Assembly: GCF_003013715.1 (NCBI RefSeq)
Contig: NC_072812.1
Span: 558,001-622,000 of the forward strand
Length of the DNA: 64,000 bases
Direction: 5' to 3'
Origin: Candidozyma auris
Taxonomy: Eukaryota; Ascomycota; Pichiomycetes; Serinales; Metschnikowiaceae
The notes below the pieces were generated by a model, which saw nothing but the letters and a program-made list of their open reading frames with translations, was not told the origin of the DNA and ran no database searches. A program made the translations under genes and the position numbers. This document shows, piece after piece, positions 51,070-61,000 of this stretch. Each line of letters opens with the position of its first letter. Positions within the stretch are counted from its first letter, which is position 1.

Positions 51070-51527
51070 AATTAGAAGTTCTGAAGTGTTATAGTTCAGA
51101 TGTATTTTCTCGCGAAGCTATTGGATATTTCAGCTGGACAAAGGGCTTGATGTACTGCACATCCGCAAACACCATCGTTGAAGAACTGGGAGCAAGCTAG
51201 TCAATGTGAAATATTACCTCTTACCTTAAGTCGTGCAAGACTTCAAAGAGCACCGTTCATAAAGTCTTGCATTTCTTGCAACGGTAAACTTAGGATACTA
51301 TAATTGCACGTGCTGTTCGTCACGTGCCTTTCTTTGAGTGGATGAAAGTAGTCCAAGAGGCGAACACAGAAAAGAGTGGGGAAAGGTTCGATGAGAATCC
51401 CTGAAAGAATGTGTTGTACTTACAATCCTGTTGTCTCAAGCGACATGCATTGCGAGGGAAATTCCCATGTCTTGGATTATATATATGTCTAAGGTGACAA
51501 TGGATATATCTTTGCTGAATATAATGC
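51070..51527. other. QCR10 promoter / ACP1 3' region
   Basis: About 460 bp between two minus-strand genes. Apart from the CACGTG pair there is nothing recognisable. Confidence 0.5.
51307..51326. promoter_or_regulatory. paired CACGTG sites upstream of QCR10
   Basis: CACGTG at 51307-51312 and 51321-51326, arranged as an inverted repeat GCACGTG...CACGTGC, about 240-260 bp before the QCR10 ATG. Cbf1 is known to bind respiratory gene promoters in yeasts, so this is the likely factor; binding is inferred. Confidence 0.55.
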
Positions 51528-51911
51528 TTAACAAGCATCGGGTTGTGAAAGTATGTAGTCAACAGTCTGACCAACTGTTTTCAAGGAGTCTGCCTCATGG
51601 TCAGGAATCTGGATGTTGAACTCATGCTCAACTTCCATTACTACCTCCACAACGTCCAAGGAATCCAAGCCCAAATCCGTAACAAAGTTTGACGACTCTG
51701 TGATGTCTTTGTTGGAAACCTTATCGTAACCTTCCAATAATTCAATGATTCTCTCTCTAGCAACGTCTCTTGTCAAAGCAGGAAAGCCAGCATATGATCT
51801 GCTGATTTGAGCAAACAGTGGGATAGCAAGCCTGGGTAATACTACTACCTTTGACATACTCATGGGAATATTGGCGGGTCTCAAGCTTCTGGCAACAGCT
51901 GCTCTAAACAT
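51528..51911 (-). CDS. ACP1: mitochondrial acyl carrier protein
   Basis: 127 residues from ATG 51911. A presequence (MFRAAVARSLRPANIPMSMS) leads to the ACP domain with the phosphopantetheine-serine motif DLGLDSLDVVEVVMEVE and the closing helix SLKTVGQTVDYIL. It carries acyl chains for mitochondrial fatty-acid and lipoate synthesis, supports Fe-S cluster assembly, and in yeasts with complex I is also one of its subunits. Divergent with MRPS12, 311 bp apart. Confidence 0.96.
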   Translation of the reverse strand: MFRAAVARSLRPANIPMSMSKVVVLPRLAIPLFAQISRSYAGFPALTRDVARERIIELLEGYDKVSNKDITESSNFVTDLGLDSLDVVEVVMEVEHEFNIQIPDHEADSLKTVGQTVDYILSQPDAC

Positions 51912-52222
51912 TGGTGAGTATGCTTATATGATCTTCAATCTTACTGGAGAATTACGACCCTCAAATTATGGTGGTATATACACGACCAACCACTACACTG
52001 AGATCCACCGAATTTATTCACAAAGTTAAACATGTCTTTTCGAGTTGTTTTCTGGGAATATCGACTTTCAAAATTAAAGCCCTAAACCCTAGTGAAAGTA
52101 CTATTTGATTTTTTTAAAAAACGATAAGTTAAATAAAAGCTCTATGTGATGTATTGTATACAGGAACTCTAAATTTTCAATACAAGATTCTCACGAAGGA
52201 GCATTCCAATCATTGATAAGCC
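51912..52222. promoter_or_regulatory. divergent ACP1/MRPS12 promoter with TTAGGG-like repeats
   Basis: A 311-bp region between two mitochondrial-protein genes. At 52079-52092 it reads GCCCTAAACCCTAG, two tandem CCCTA units, i.e. TTTAGGG-type repeats on the other strand, resembling Tbf1 sites. Elsewhere it is AT-rich. Confidence 0.4.
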
Positions 52223-52756
52223 ATGCTTAAAACCTTGTTTCTGGGTAGGCTTGCGCTGGTTGCAAGGCCTGTTCTTGCTTCTGCGCCTGCTACGTCCTAC
52301 TTGTCAACAATACGCAACAACATCCCGCTTTCAACCACAAGTATTCCATCTGGCATAAACAGCTGCCAAAAGAGATTTGCGACTTTGAACCAAATAAGAT
52401 TCGGAAAACAGGGTTTCCCTGTCAAGGATAATGTCCCAAAGGCGCCCCATTTGCAGGGTAATCCATTTAAAAAAGGCGTTGTCGTGAGAGTGATGATCTT
52501 GAAACCCAAGAAGCCCAACTCAGCTCAAAGAAAGTGTTGTAGAGTAAGACTCTCCACTGGCAATGTCATCTCTGCTTTGATTCCAGGTGAAGGTCATAAC
52601 GTTCAAGAACATCATGTGGTGCTTGTTAGGGGAGGCAGAGTTCAAGATCTTCCGGGTGTGAAGTATAGACTAGTGAGAGGAGCATTGGATTTGGCAGGTG
52701 TGGCCAACAGAACAACTTCACGTTCCAAATACGGTGTCAAAAAGCCAAAGGACTAG
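52223..52756 (+). CDS. MRPS12: mitochondrial ribosomal protein uS12m
   Basis: 177 residues from ATG 52223. A presequence of about 50 residues precedes the uS12 fold: [18 protein letters not shown], the decoding-centre loop [47 protein letters not shown] and a basic C terminus SKYGVKKPK. Protein uS12 sits at the small-subunit decoding centre and controls accuracy. It is convergent with ARC35. Confidence 0.96.
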   Translation: MLKTLFLGRLALVARPVLASAPATSYLSTIRNNIPLSTTSIPSGINSCQKRFATLNQIRFGKQGFPVKDNVPKAPHLQGNPFKKGVVVRVMILKPKKPNSAQRKCCRVRLSTGNVISALIPGEGHNVQEHHVVLVRGGRVQDLPGVKYRLVRGALDLAGVANRTTSRSKYGVKKPKD

Positions 52757-52868
52757 AACTCATGACCATGTAAATAGGAAAGAATCCAGCATAATAAGTA
52801 AGTTAATATCTTTTCAATTCATTGTACAAACTTTATACGTAGACGTTACACATTGCCTCCATGGCACT

Positions 52869-53885
52869 CTAGACTTTTCCAAAATCAAGCTTACGACCAC
52901 TTGCCGTCTTTCTGTTGTCAATTGCTTTACCATCGTCATCAACATTCTCCGGTTTCGCTCTGTTCAACACCTTCAAGAACTCTCTCACTCTGTGTCTCAT
53001 TCTCGTATGCATGTATGCCTTGGCGCATTTGATGTGGTAGTGGAAGTAGTTTCTGAAGAACTGGATGTATGATATACAGTTATCTCTGCGCTCACCTTTC
53101 CTCAAGTGTCTGGGGAATAATACGAAGGTAACATAACCCTTATTGTCGTCGTCATTGCGTCTGCTAACAGCATTCTTAATATCCAAGGGGGGGTCTCTTT
53201 GTGTGAACATCACTTGTGGAGCTGTCTGGACCGATCTTTTACGAGCATCAACGAACTCCTGCAAGAACACCTTTCCAAAGATCTTGTCTGTTTCATCCTT
53301 GAACACTGTAGAGAAAACTACCGTCACACGGTCAAAAGAAGGCTTGACACAAATGCACTCATCCTCACCTCTGTATTTGATGACAAGAACCTCCTCGTTC
53401 TTCAACTCCGCTCTGATCTCCTCAGCATAGGTGTCCTGGCCCTCGAATTGCTGTGCAAGTTGGTCGTAACGACTGAATGCCTTTTCGAACGCAGAAGCAA
53501 TTGCATGTCTCTTCAATAAAGATAATTCCTCGATCAACTCATCCTTGAACTCATTCTGCTTAGAATTCAAGCTGGAGGTATCCAAGACAAGACTGAAGTT
53601 ATAACCGGGCTCCACATCATCAACAGGGGACAACACCTCAGAGAATTTTTCATATTTCAGCTTCAAGTATGCCTCGACTCCGTATGTCTTCAAGTCATTC
53701 CAGCACTGTAAGTAAACAGAAACTAATACTAGCTGTCTGTCGTCCAATGTTGAGACATGATAGTTGGTAAAATCGAAGTCACTGATGATTCTATCTAAGG
53801 ATTTCAATTGTGCCTCGGGGTTGGCAAATACACGCTCATTTAGCGTCTTCTTTATCAAAAGGTTGCTTTTATCGATCTGTAACAT
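52869..53885 (-). CDS. ARC35: Arp2/3 complex subunit ARPC2
   Basis: 338 residues from the ATG at 53885 (MLQIDKSNLLIKKTLNERV), aligning with the start of S. cerevisiae Arc35 (342 residues). The open frame extends 35 codons upstream without an ATG. Conserved ARPC2 blocks include SDFDFTNYHVSTLDD, VDDVEPGYNFSLVLD, ELSLLKRHAIASAFEKAF and FFRNYFHYHIKCAKAYMHTRMRHRV near the C terminus. With ARPC4 it forms the core of the actin-nucleating Arp2/3 complex used in endocytic patches. Confidence 0.95.
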   Translation of the reverse strand: MLQIDKSNLLIKKTLNERVFANPEAQLKSLDRIISDFDFTNYHVSTLDDRQLVLVSVYLQCWNDLKTYGVEAYLKLKYEKFSEVLSPVDDVEPGYNFSLVLDTSSLNSKQNEFKDELIEELSLLKRHAIASAFEKAFSRYDQLAQQFEGQDTYAEEIRAELKNEEVLVIKYRGEDECICVKPSFDRVTVVFSTVFKDETDKIFGKVFLQEFVDARKRSVQTAPQVMFTQRDPPLDIKNAVSRRNDDDNKGYVTFVLFPRHLRKGERRDNCISYIQFFRNYFHYHIKCAKAYMHTRMRHRVREFLKVLNRAKPENVDDDGKAIDNRKTASGRKLDFGKV

Positions 53886-54194
53886 CCTGGTCGTCGATGT
53901 GCTTTCCGGTCGAGATACCGCTTTAATATCACTTGGACAGCTTGTTTCCTGAGTTGGCCTGTGCGATACTGCAGAGATCTCGTTAGGCACCTTGCTCTAT
54001 GGCAAGAGGGCAGTTTAATAAATTATTCTAAAATTTTGAACAAAAGTATTAATGTTCTTTTACTGTTCATGTAGATTATTGAGCACAAGTTCTACCGTAT
54101 TTCTATTGCACTCAATTGTTTACACAACTCGGTATTTGCAGCCACTGATATATCCGATCTCGCGGTTGCAAAATCTCACCTTATTTTGTGTTAC
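53886..54194. other. intergenic region upstream of ARC35
   Basis: About 310 bp, AT-rich, carrying the ARC35 promoter and possibly that of the small plus-strand frame that follows. No clear motif. Confidence 0.45.
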
Positions 54195-54350
54195 ATGTTT
54201 CTTCGAAATTTGAAAAAAGTGTTATATTTTGGCTGTACCCTCTTCTGGTTCATTCTCACTGTACTCGGTGAAACATCGCCAGGTGTTTTTCTATTGTTCA
54301 ATGGAGCGCTCTTTTTGATCGTTTTACTCAGTTACTTTACAGTACAATAG
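54195..54350 (+). CDS. possible 51-residue membrane protein
   Basis: An ATG frame of 51 codons: a basic start (MFLRNLKKVLYF), one hydrophobic segment (CTLFWFILTVLG), a short polar turn (ETSPG) and a second hydrophobic segment (FLLFNGALFLIVLLSYF). The arrangement, divergent from ARC35 and convergent with PBS2, leaves normal spacing for a gene, and the helical-hairpin layout is typical of small ER or mitochondrial proteins. I do not recognise the family. Its stop codon overlaps a GTATGT sequence (54350-54355), so a spliced extension is conceivable, but no good branch point follows. Could be chance. Confidence 0.35.
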   Translation: MFLRNLKKVLYFGCTLFWFILTVLGETSPGVFLLFNGALFLIVLLSYFTVQ

Positions 54351-54466
54351 TATGTTCGTTTGGTAATTATATTCTATAATACACATGATAATGCAAGATA
54401 AACTGATGTGTCAATGATGATGTAGAACGTGAAGTGTGAAAGAGTGGAGTAGAAATAGCGTATGTT

Positions 54467-56311
54467 TTACCGCCTAAACCGCTGTGATGGCAACCCACCT
54501 CTATGAAGCGCAGGTGCATTGACTTTGTTCTTAAGCAAGGAGGAGACGTTCTCTCTACCAAGCGCCAGAGCAGTGCCCGCATTGGCAATGTTGCTGCTAG
54601 GCCTTGAAGAGCTAGATGACTTGAATGCTTTCTCGCTAGCCTTTGCCTCTTTTCTCGCTCTCAAATTCTGTTGGACAACTCGATCCATGTGAGGATCTTG
54701 ACCTCTATGCTTAGTCAACCAAGGCGATTTGAGAAGAACGTCATATGATGGGCGGAGATCGGGATTCTTGTTCAAGCATGACTTGACAAATATTTGTGCC
54801 TCCTTAGAAAAACGGGTACTATCAAGTCTGGGTGGCTCTCCGTCAACGATAGCGCTGAGTTGAGAAAAGATGTTGTCAAAAGTTTCTGGTGGATAAGGAT
54901 ACCTGCCGGCAGCAACTTCTAATATGGTTAGACCCAAGGACCAGATGTCCGACTGTACTGAATAGGTTGCGTCATCAGGGTTCATCGTCTTGATACGCTC
55001 CGGAGCCATATAGGACTGGCAACCAATATTAGTTTTGGCGAGTGATGCAACAAGATTGCCGGACACACCGAAATCACAAAGCTTTACTTTACCCATCGAG
55101 TTAACTAATATATTGGTTGGCTTGACATCTCTGTGAATGATATTATGCTTATCCTTGAGTTCCTTCAATCCACGAATGACACACTCGGTGATGTATGCAA
55201 GGCATGCTTCGTCTTCAACACCATCACCATAACACTTGTCAAGAGAGCCTCCATCCATAAATTCCATACACATGTATACGGCACCCTCAACAAAGAAAGC
55301 ACCGTAAAAGTCCACAATGTATGGAGAGTTACATTTATGGAGCACTTCGAGCTCCATGAGAATTTGAGTGAATTTGTTTTCCTCTAACTCGAGACGTACC
55401 TCCTTCATAGCCATGAGAACGCCTGTTGGCTTGTGGAGAACTTTGGAAACAACGCCATAATTACCTCTGCCAAGTTCTTCGAGAAACTCAAGCTCATCAA
55501 GTGAGATGTGGAAAGACAGGCCAGATGAAAAGTCTATTCCGTCCGAGCGTAAGGAAGCTTTTCCAGCGAAATTTAACGAGCCAGATTTGATATCGACGTA
55601 TTTCGAATAGTTTGCGAAAAGACCTTGGAGCTTCTGAGGGGCAGCATGGTTGGACTCTATTGAGCTAACGTCAGAGTTGTGCGTTTCTGTGCTTGCAGCC
55701 AGAGAGGACAGTTCATTGAGATTGAGCTTGAAGTCCGGCCTCTTTTTGCGTTCGGAAAGACGTCTAGCGAGCTCACCCGTCGAATTGATATGTGGAGGGT
55801 TGCCTGGAATCTGATCTGGCGTGGGGGGATCAGCCAAATTCTTCATATTAAGCTTCATGCCTCTTCTCTGAGATAACGATGGTTTTTTGCTCAACTCGAA
55901 GGAGTTATTCAGGGAAGGCAGCATGGGCGGACGAATAAAAGGGGAAGAGTCGGATGGTGGCAGTTCTAGGGAAGGGGAAGGCACAAGCCCTGATTTTGGC
56001 ACTGGATTATCGGATGCCAGCTGTGGTCTGACGTGAGGTAACGGTGGTAAGGGCTTTGTGGGGATGTTGGGCATATGCAATTGGCTGTGAGGAGTGGAAG
56101 GCAGTCTACCTTCACTTGGAGACTCTTTGACGGGCTGGCTGGCTCTCTTCTGTTGAAAAGCCAAGATTCTGGCGTGGACGTCGCTGCTCAAGGGCCCATG
56201 GCAGGTTGTCACAGGGGGGGATGTCTGTCCATCATAGGTGGACTTCGGCGTCGACACGGAGAGCTTTGCCATACGTGAGGCCGAATCGTCGACACCTTTC
56301 TCGTCAGACAT
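54467..56311 (-). CDS. PBS2: MAP kinase kinase Pbs2 (HOG pathway)
   Basis: 614 residues from ATG 56311. The N-terminal half is Ser/Pro-rich and contains KPLPPLP (86-92), the Sho1 SH3-binding motif. The kinase domain (about 280-545) shows GRGNYGVVSKV, MAMKEVRLE, HRDVKPTNILVN, DFGVSGNLVASLAKTNIG with the phosphorylated Ser/Thr pair, and GCQSYMAPERI, all diagnostic of Pbs2. It activates the Hog1 MAPK during osmotic and oxidative stress and is also the pathway scaffold. Upstream lies a 1.7 kb gene-free region. Confidence 0.97.
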   Translation of the reverse strand: MSDEKGVDDSASRMAKLSVSTPKSTYDGQTSPPVTTCHGPLSSDVHARILAFQQKRASQPVKESPSEGRLPSTPHSQLHMPNIPTKPLPPLPHVRPQLASDNPVPKSGLVPSPSLELPPSDSSPFIRPPMLPSLNNSFELSKKPSLSQRRGMKLNMKNLADPPTPDQIPGNPPHINSTGELARRLSERKKRPDFKLNLNELSSLAASTETHNSDVSSIESNHAAPQKLQGLFANYSKYVDIKSGSLNFAGKASLRSDGIDFSSGLSFHISLDELEFLEELGRGNYGVVSKVLHKPTGVLMAMKEVRLELEENKFTQILMELEVLHKCNSPYIVDFYGAFFVEGAVYMCMEFMDGGSLDKCYGDGVEDEACLAYITECVIRGLKELKDKHNIIHRDVKPTNILVNSMGKVKLCDFGVSGNLVASLAKTNIGCQSYMAPERIKTMNPDDATYSVQSDIWSLGLTILEVAAGRYPYPPETFDNIFSQLSAIVDGEPPRLDSTRFSKEAQIFVKSCLNKNPDLRPSYDVLLKSPWLTKHRGQDPHMDRVVQQNLRARKEAKASEKAFKSSSSSRPSSNIANAGTALALGRENVSSLLKNKVNAPALHRGGLPSQRFRR

Positions 56312-58037
56312 CAGTGGATCAGATTAGGTGTGGGAATGGGACAGGCAGCACTCGGTTACCAGGAAGAAAAATGGATATAGGATGGAATCAAGTGTGTTGG
56401 AAAGAGTAACAATGCGGTAGTAACAATTCAGGGGAAACACCTGGTGGTAGGGGAAGGAAAAAGGGATGATGACAAAAACGCCGGTAAGGAGTGGTAAAGG
56501 CCACTGTGGGCAGCAAGTAAAAATTGGAGAAAGGGAAATTGGGTTGGAAAAGAAGAAAAAAAAATTGGATGAAAAAAAGAAGATGTAGATCAACTCTAGA
56601 TACGAGGGAGGGCCTGCCGACAGCTTGTGTGAGTGAAGTAGTGAAACGATATGAGGGACTTCGTAGAAGGGCGCGCGCGACAGCTCTCAGTGGGAAAACG
56701 CAGAACACTGGCAAATACACGCCTTACACTCGGGAGAGGGATGCTACTGAGGATCGGTGGATGGTAATAGATAGAGATTGCACAAGGTGCGCGGCAATTA
56801 GCGGAGTCCAACTATATAACGAAGCATAGCAATTGGTCAATCGAAGTATAATCTGTCAAAATCTATTGGTATTCTTCTCTGTGTGCAAGCGTGTAGGGGC
56901 GCTGCGAGCCACCAGAGAAAGTTTGCGGTCGCCCATCGCGGCTTCAATGAGCAGTGGTGCGAGAGGCCCTAGGGCAGGCAGGTTCACGGCTGCGGCGGCG
57001 TTAGAAAACGGAGCACGCGATGCCAGTGCGGATTTCTACGGAAGTTCCCAGGTGCGCCCGCCTCTGGGGCAGGAAGGCTGAGGAATAAGCTTGAGGAGGT
57101 GCCGAAGCGAGACACGAGGGAAGCAGAACAGCAGTGAAGGTAGCAAAATGTGGAAGAGGATAGTGAAGTTCGAAGTTGGACAGGATTATTTGCAAGAATT
57201 TCTTCATATTTTGCAAAGGGGGTCCTTGAAAAATGGTGGGTGCGGAGCTTGGGCGGGCAGAAGGCGGCCCGGTTGCTCGGGCTGAAAGGGTCCTTTCACT
57301 GGGTCCACGGTGAGAAGAGGCGTGCAAGATCCCTCTAGGGCGACTTCTTGACTTTTTCGGGATGCCTCAGCCATGCAAATGCGAACTTTTCGTTGCACCC
57401 TGGTTTGCTAATAATTGTTTTTCTTTCTAAAATTGACTTTTTTTCTAAAAATTGAACTATTTTCCGCTAAATTAGGTTCTTGTGGTGCAATGGTGCATAA
57501 CGAAACATGTCATTTTGCATTTCACCGGTCGTATTCCTGTTGCGTTCAAACGTACATGGCGAAAGAGCTTTTTGACGTTCCATGCCTCTGTTGATTGGTG
57601 CGAACTTTCTGACTGCAAAATTCGCATGTAGACTTGTCGCAACTTCTACCGAACGTCTGCACCTTTTGCAAGTCCCTGTTGTCTTTCCTGACATTTAACA
57701 TGCTTCTGCTTATTTTCCTCTGGGTCAACTGTTTGATGCTCCCGATCAATCGTTACCTCGTTGTGGCTGGTTTATGTTGCTGGGGCTCGCCTCGATGCGG
57801 TGTTTCTCCCTCCCCCTTATACCAGACAATGCTGCCGTATCTAGGCGAAGTCCCACCACTAAGTGATTCCATATAGGATATATTGTCAATTGGCCAAACG
57901 CTTTATCTCTAGAGACCTTGGAGGGCTCCATCTGGAAGTAACCGGGTGTTCATGTGACACAGTGCACGTGCAACATCAGCCGTCTTCACTTGCTATCATT
58001 CATACAGATCCCACAACTACAAGTGTCATATCAGTAC
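56312..58037. other. 1.7 kb gene-free region between PBS2 and REV3
   Basis: A long divergent intergenic region. Next to PBS2 it is purine-rich on the + strand (56390-56590), so the PBS2 leader would be pyrimidine-rich and long. A GC-rich block spans about 56900-57330 and an AT-rich block with an imperfect direct repeat (TTTCTAAAATTGA / TTTCTAAAAATTGA) near 57424-57453. GCACGTGC occurs at 57962-57969. Only short frames without support are present. Confidence 0.5.
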
Positions 58038-61000
58038 ATGGCAAATGAGTTGCAGATCCAGATTTGTGACCTCGATACGTACCAACACGTAACGACCCCG
58101 TTGGATCAGCTACATGGACTTGTTCCTAAAGTTCCATTCATCAGGATCTACGGGACCTTGAGGGTTGAGGGCTCAGAAACCCACGCGTATAACGTCCTTG
58201 TACATGTGCATAACTACTACCCGTACGTCTACATCGACTGTCCCAACTCAAAATTCAGAGCGCTTGATGATGCATATCTCAAAGACCTCAAGAACTATTT
58301 CAACCAGGAGATCCAAAAGTCTTTTCAGAAGAGGGCCGTAGAGGCGGATGAATCTGATGGCGATATAGATGATGATCCCGATTGCAACCTGAACTTCGTT
58401 GCTTGTGTTGAGTACTGTCGAGGGGCACCAGTGTATGGGTATCACCTTGGTTTCAAGCAAGTTCTCAGGGTGCTGCTTCTTCTGCCTCTATACAAAACTA
58501 GGTTAGTCAGGTTGATTACCTCTAACAAAGTTGATGTATGGAACTTTGACGGAAAAATAAAAAGAAGGTTGGGAATTCCAAATCTTTATGAGGCCCATAT
58601 TCCTTACACATCTCAGTTCCTAGCTGATTACAACCTTTATGGTTGTGCTTATCTACGAACTAAGAATGCATATTTTAGGGCGCCTTTAATCAACCATTCT
58701 AATGTCAAAATTGATCCCTTGAAGAGCTACCTCAAGCCATTCCTTGCAGATAATAATATATTGCAGTCCAAGCGCTACCCTCGAATAGGTAGGTCGCTAC
58801 TTGAAATTGACATACATCCAAAGGACATCTTAAATCGTTCTGATCTAATCGAAAGGCGAAACCATAACGACTTTTCCGAATTCAACAAAGAGTTTAATCC
58901 AGCACACATTCACTTGTCCTCTTTGAGGTTCACATTCGAGGATTTAAAATATCAATGTATCCTCAGAGATATGAATAACACTTCTCAGTTACTCCATGAG
59001 CTGTATTCCCAAGTATTTAGCCGTATAGGCGAAAAGGGATATCAGAATTGGGAAACATTGGAGCGATATCGTGAGCTCATCGCATACGTTGCCAAGTTGA
59101 ACGGGGCCACGAACTTCAGTGATCCGAATACATATTATGACAACGTTATCAAGCCATCCTTAAATGGGGACATTCCAACTTGTTTTGAAAGCATTGATCG
59201 CTCTTCATCATTAGACAAATTTCAAAAGCTGACACCGCTCAGTTTCCAGGACGACTTAAAACGATGGGCAGATTTCGACTCTCTCTTTATCTTTGAGGCT
59301 GATGAACGTAGAAAAGTTGGGTCTGAAAACCTGGCCAGTTCTTCGGTGGTCTTGCAAAAAAGCATTTCAGATGATCAGAAGATTGATGAGGAGTTGTCAC
59401 CATCAAGAAGACCACATCAGGTGGACATGCAAATCTCATCACCAGACCTACTGCTGGTGTCTTCCAGTTCACTGAACCCACAGAGTGCGGATCCTAGTCA
59501 AAAACCCAATGTTAAAAGCATTTTTACGTTTGCAAACTCTCGGCATACTCCTCTTAAACGATCACATTCCCAAGTAGATTCATATGATTCCAATTCTCTG
59601 GGATCAGCTTTCACCCAATCACTGCATTGTCTTGTCAAAAATCCAAAGGTTCTATTGGAGTACACTTCTGCCTCAGAATTGAAGAAGTCAAACTTTATCA
59701 AGACATTGAAGCTGGCTGGAATGATGGAAATTGACTATAATGACCCTTCTTACTCGAACATAGAAGATGTTCATGCCAAGCCTCTAATATTTGCTAACAA
59801 AAAGATCGTTGTTCCGCATCTGGGTGATGAGACATTGACACCATATTTCGACAGATCTGTTGAAGTTGAGGAGATTGATGAAGATCTGCGACGTGAGATC
59901 ACTGTAGCCAAACCTCAATTCTGGCAGTACATTCCCGATCCGCCCACAAAACTATTCATTAGAAACTGGGCCGCTGTTTTTGAAAAAAATCACCAATACA
60001 AAAACAAACGCTTTAGGTCCCAGATTGAGCCAGCTGTGACACAAACATATGATTTCAAGTATTCTTACAGATCGGTCAAAGTTGCTAGAAATCCCAGTGG
60101 GTTCTTGAACATGACCACTCTTCATATGGAAGTGCATGTCAATACTACCTCAGAAAATGCTCCAAACCCACACACGGATGCAATTTGTGCAATCGTATAT
60201 CATTTTGATGATGCAAATAGTATGTTTAGAGATAACAAAGAAACCACAGCTGTCATGGTATGTCCTCCACGTTCGGATCATGCTCGCCTTCTGGATATTT
60301 ACCAAAAGGTTGCTTCCATGATGGGTGTCACGATGAAAGTTTTTGAATCAGAGAAATCAATGATAAGCTCGTTCTTGGAATACATCGACCTATTTGATCC
60401 GGACATCTTGTCGGGCTACGAAATTAATGCCTCAAGTTGGGGATACTTAGTGGAACGTTACAATGAAATTTATGAAGAAAATCTTCTTGCTAGACTTAGT
60501 CGGTCTCAATTCAAAAGTAATGGGAAGTTTGGTGATCGTTGGGGATATACACATACGTCAACTCTTAAGATCAACGGGCGGCATCTACTTAACATCTGGA
60601 GAGTCCTTCGCTCAGAGCTCAGTCTTACATCGTACTCTCTTGAAAACGTTTGCTTCCACTTACTACATCAAACTCTACCCAAAGTTGAAAACAGAGAGCT
60701 CAGTATGTGGTTCTTGAGTGGAAACTTTAGCAAGACGTTCATGCTATGTAAATATCTCATCCATCGTGTTGAGCTCATACTAAAGATAATGAGTGTTCAA
60801 GAGATCGTCTTACGGAACGTCGAGCAATCGAGATTGATTGGTGTAGACTTCAATTCCAACTTCTATCGGGGCTCGCAATTCAAAGTGGAATCTATATTGT
60901 TGCGTATTGCGAAAGAAGAGAACATGCTCCTCAATTCTCCATCAAAAAATCAAGTTCACGATATGCGAGCGTTGGATTCAATACCGCTCATCATGGAGCC

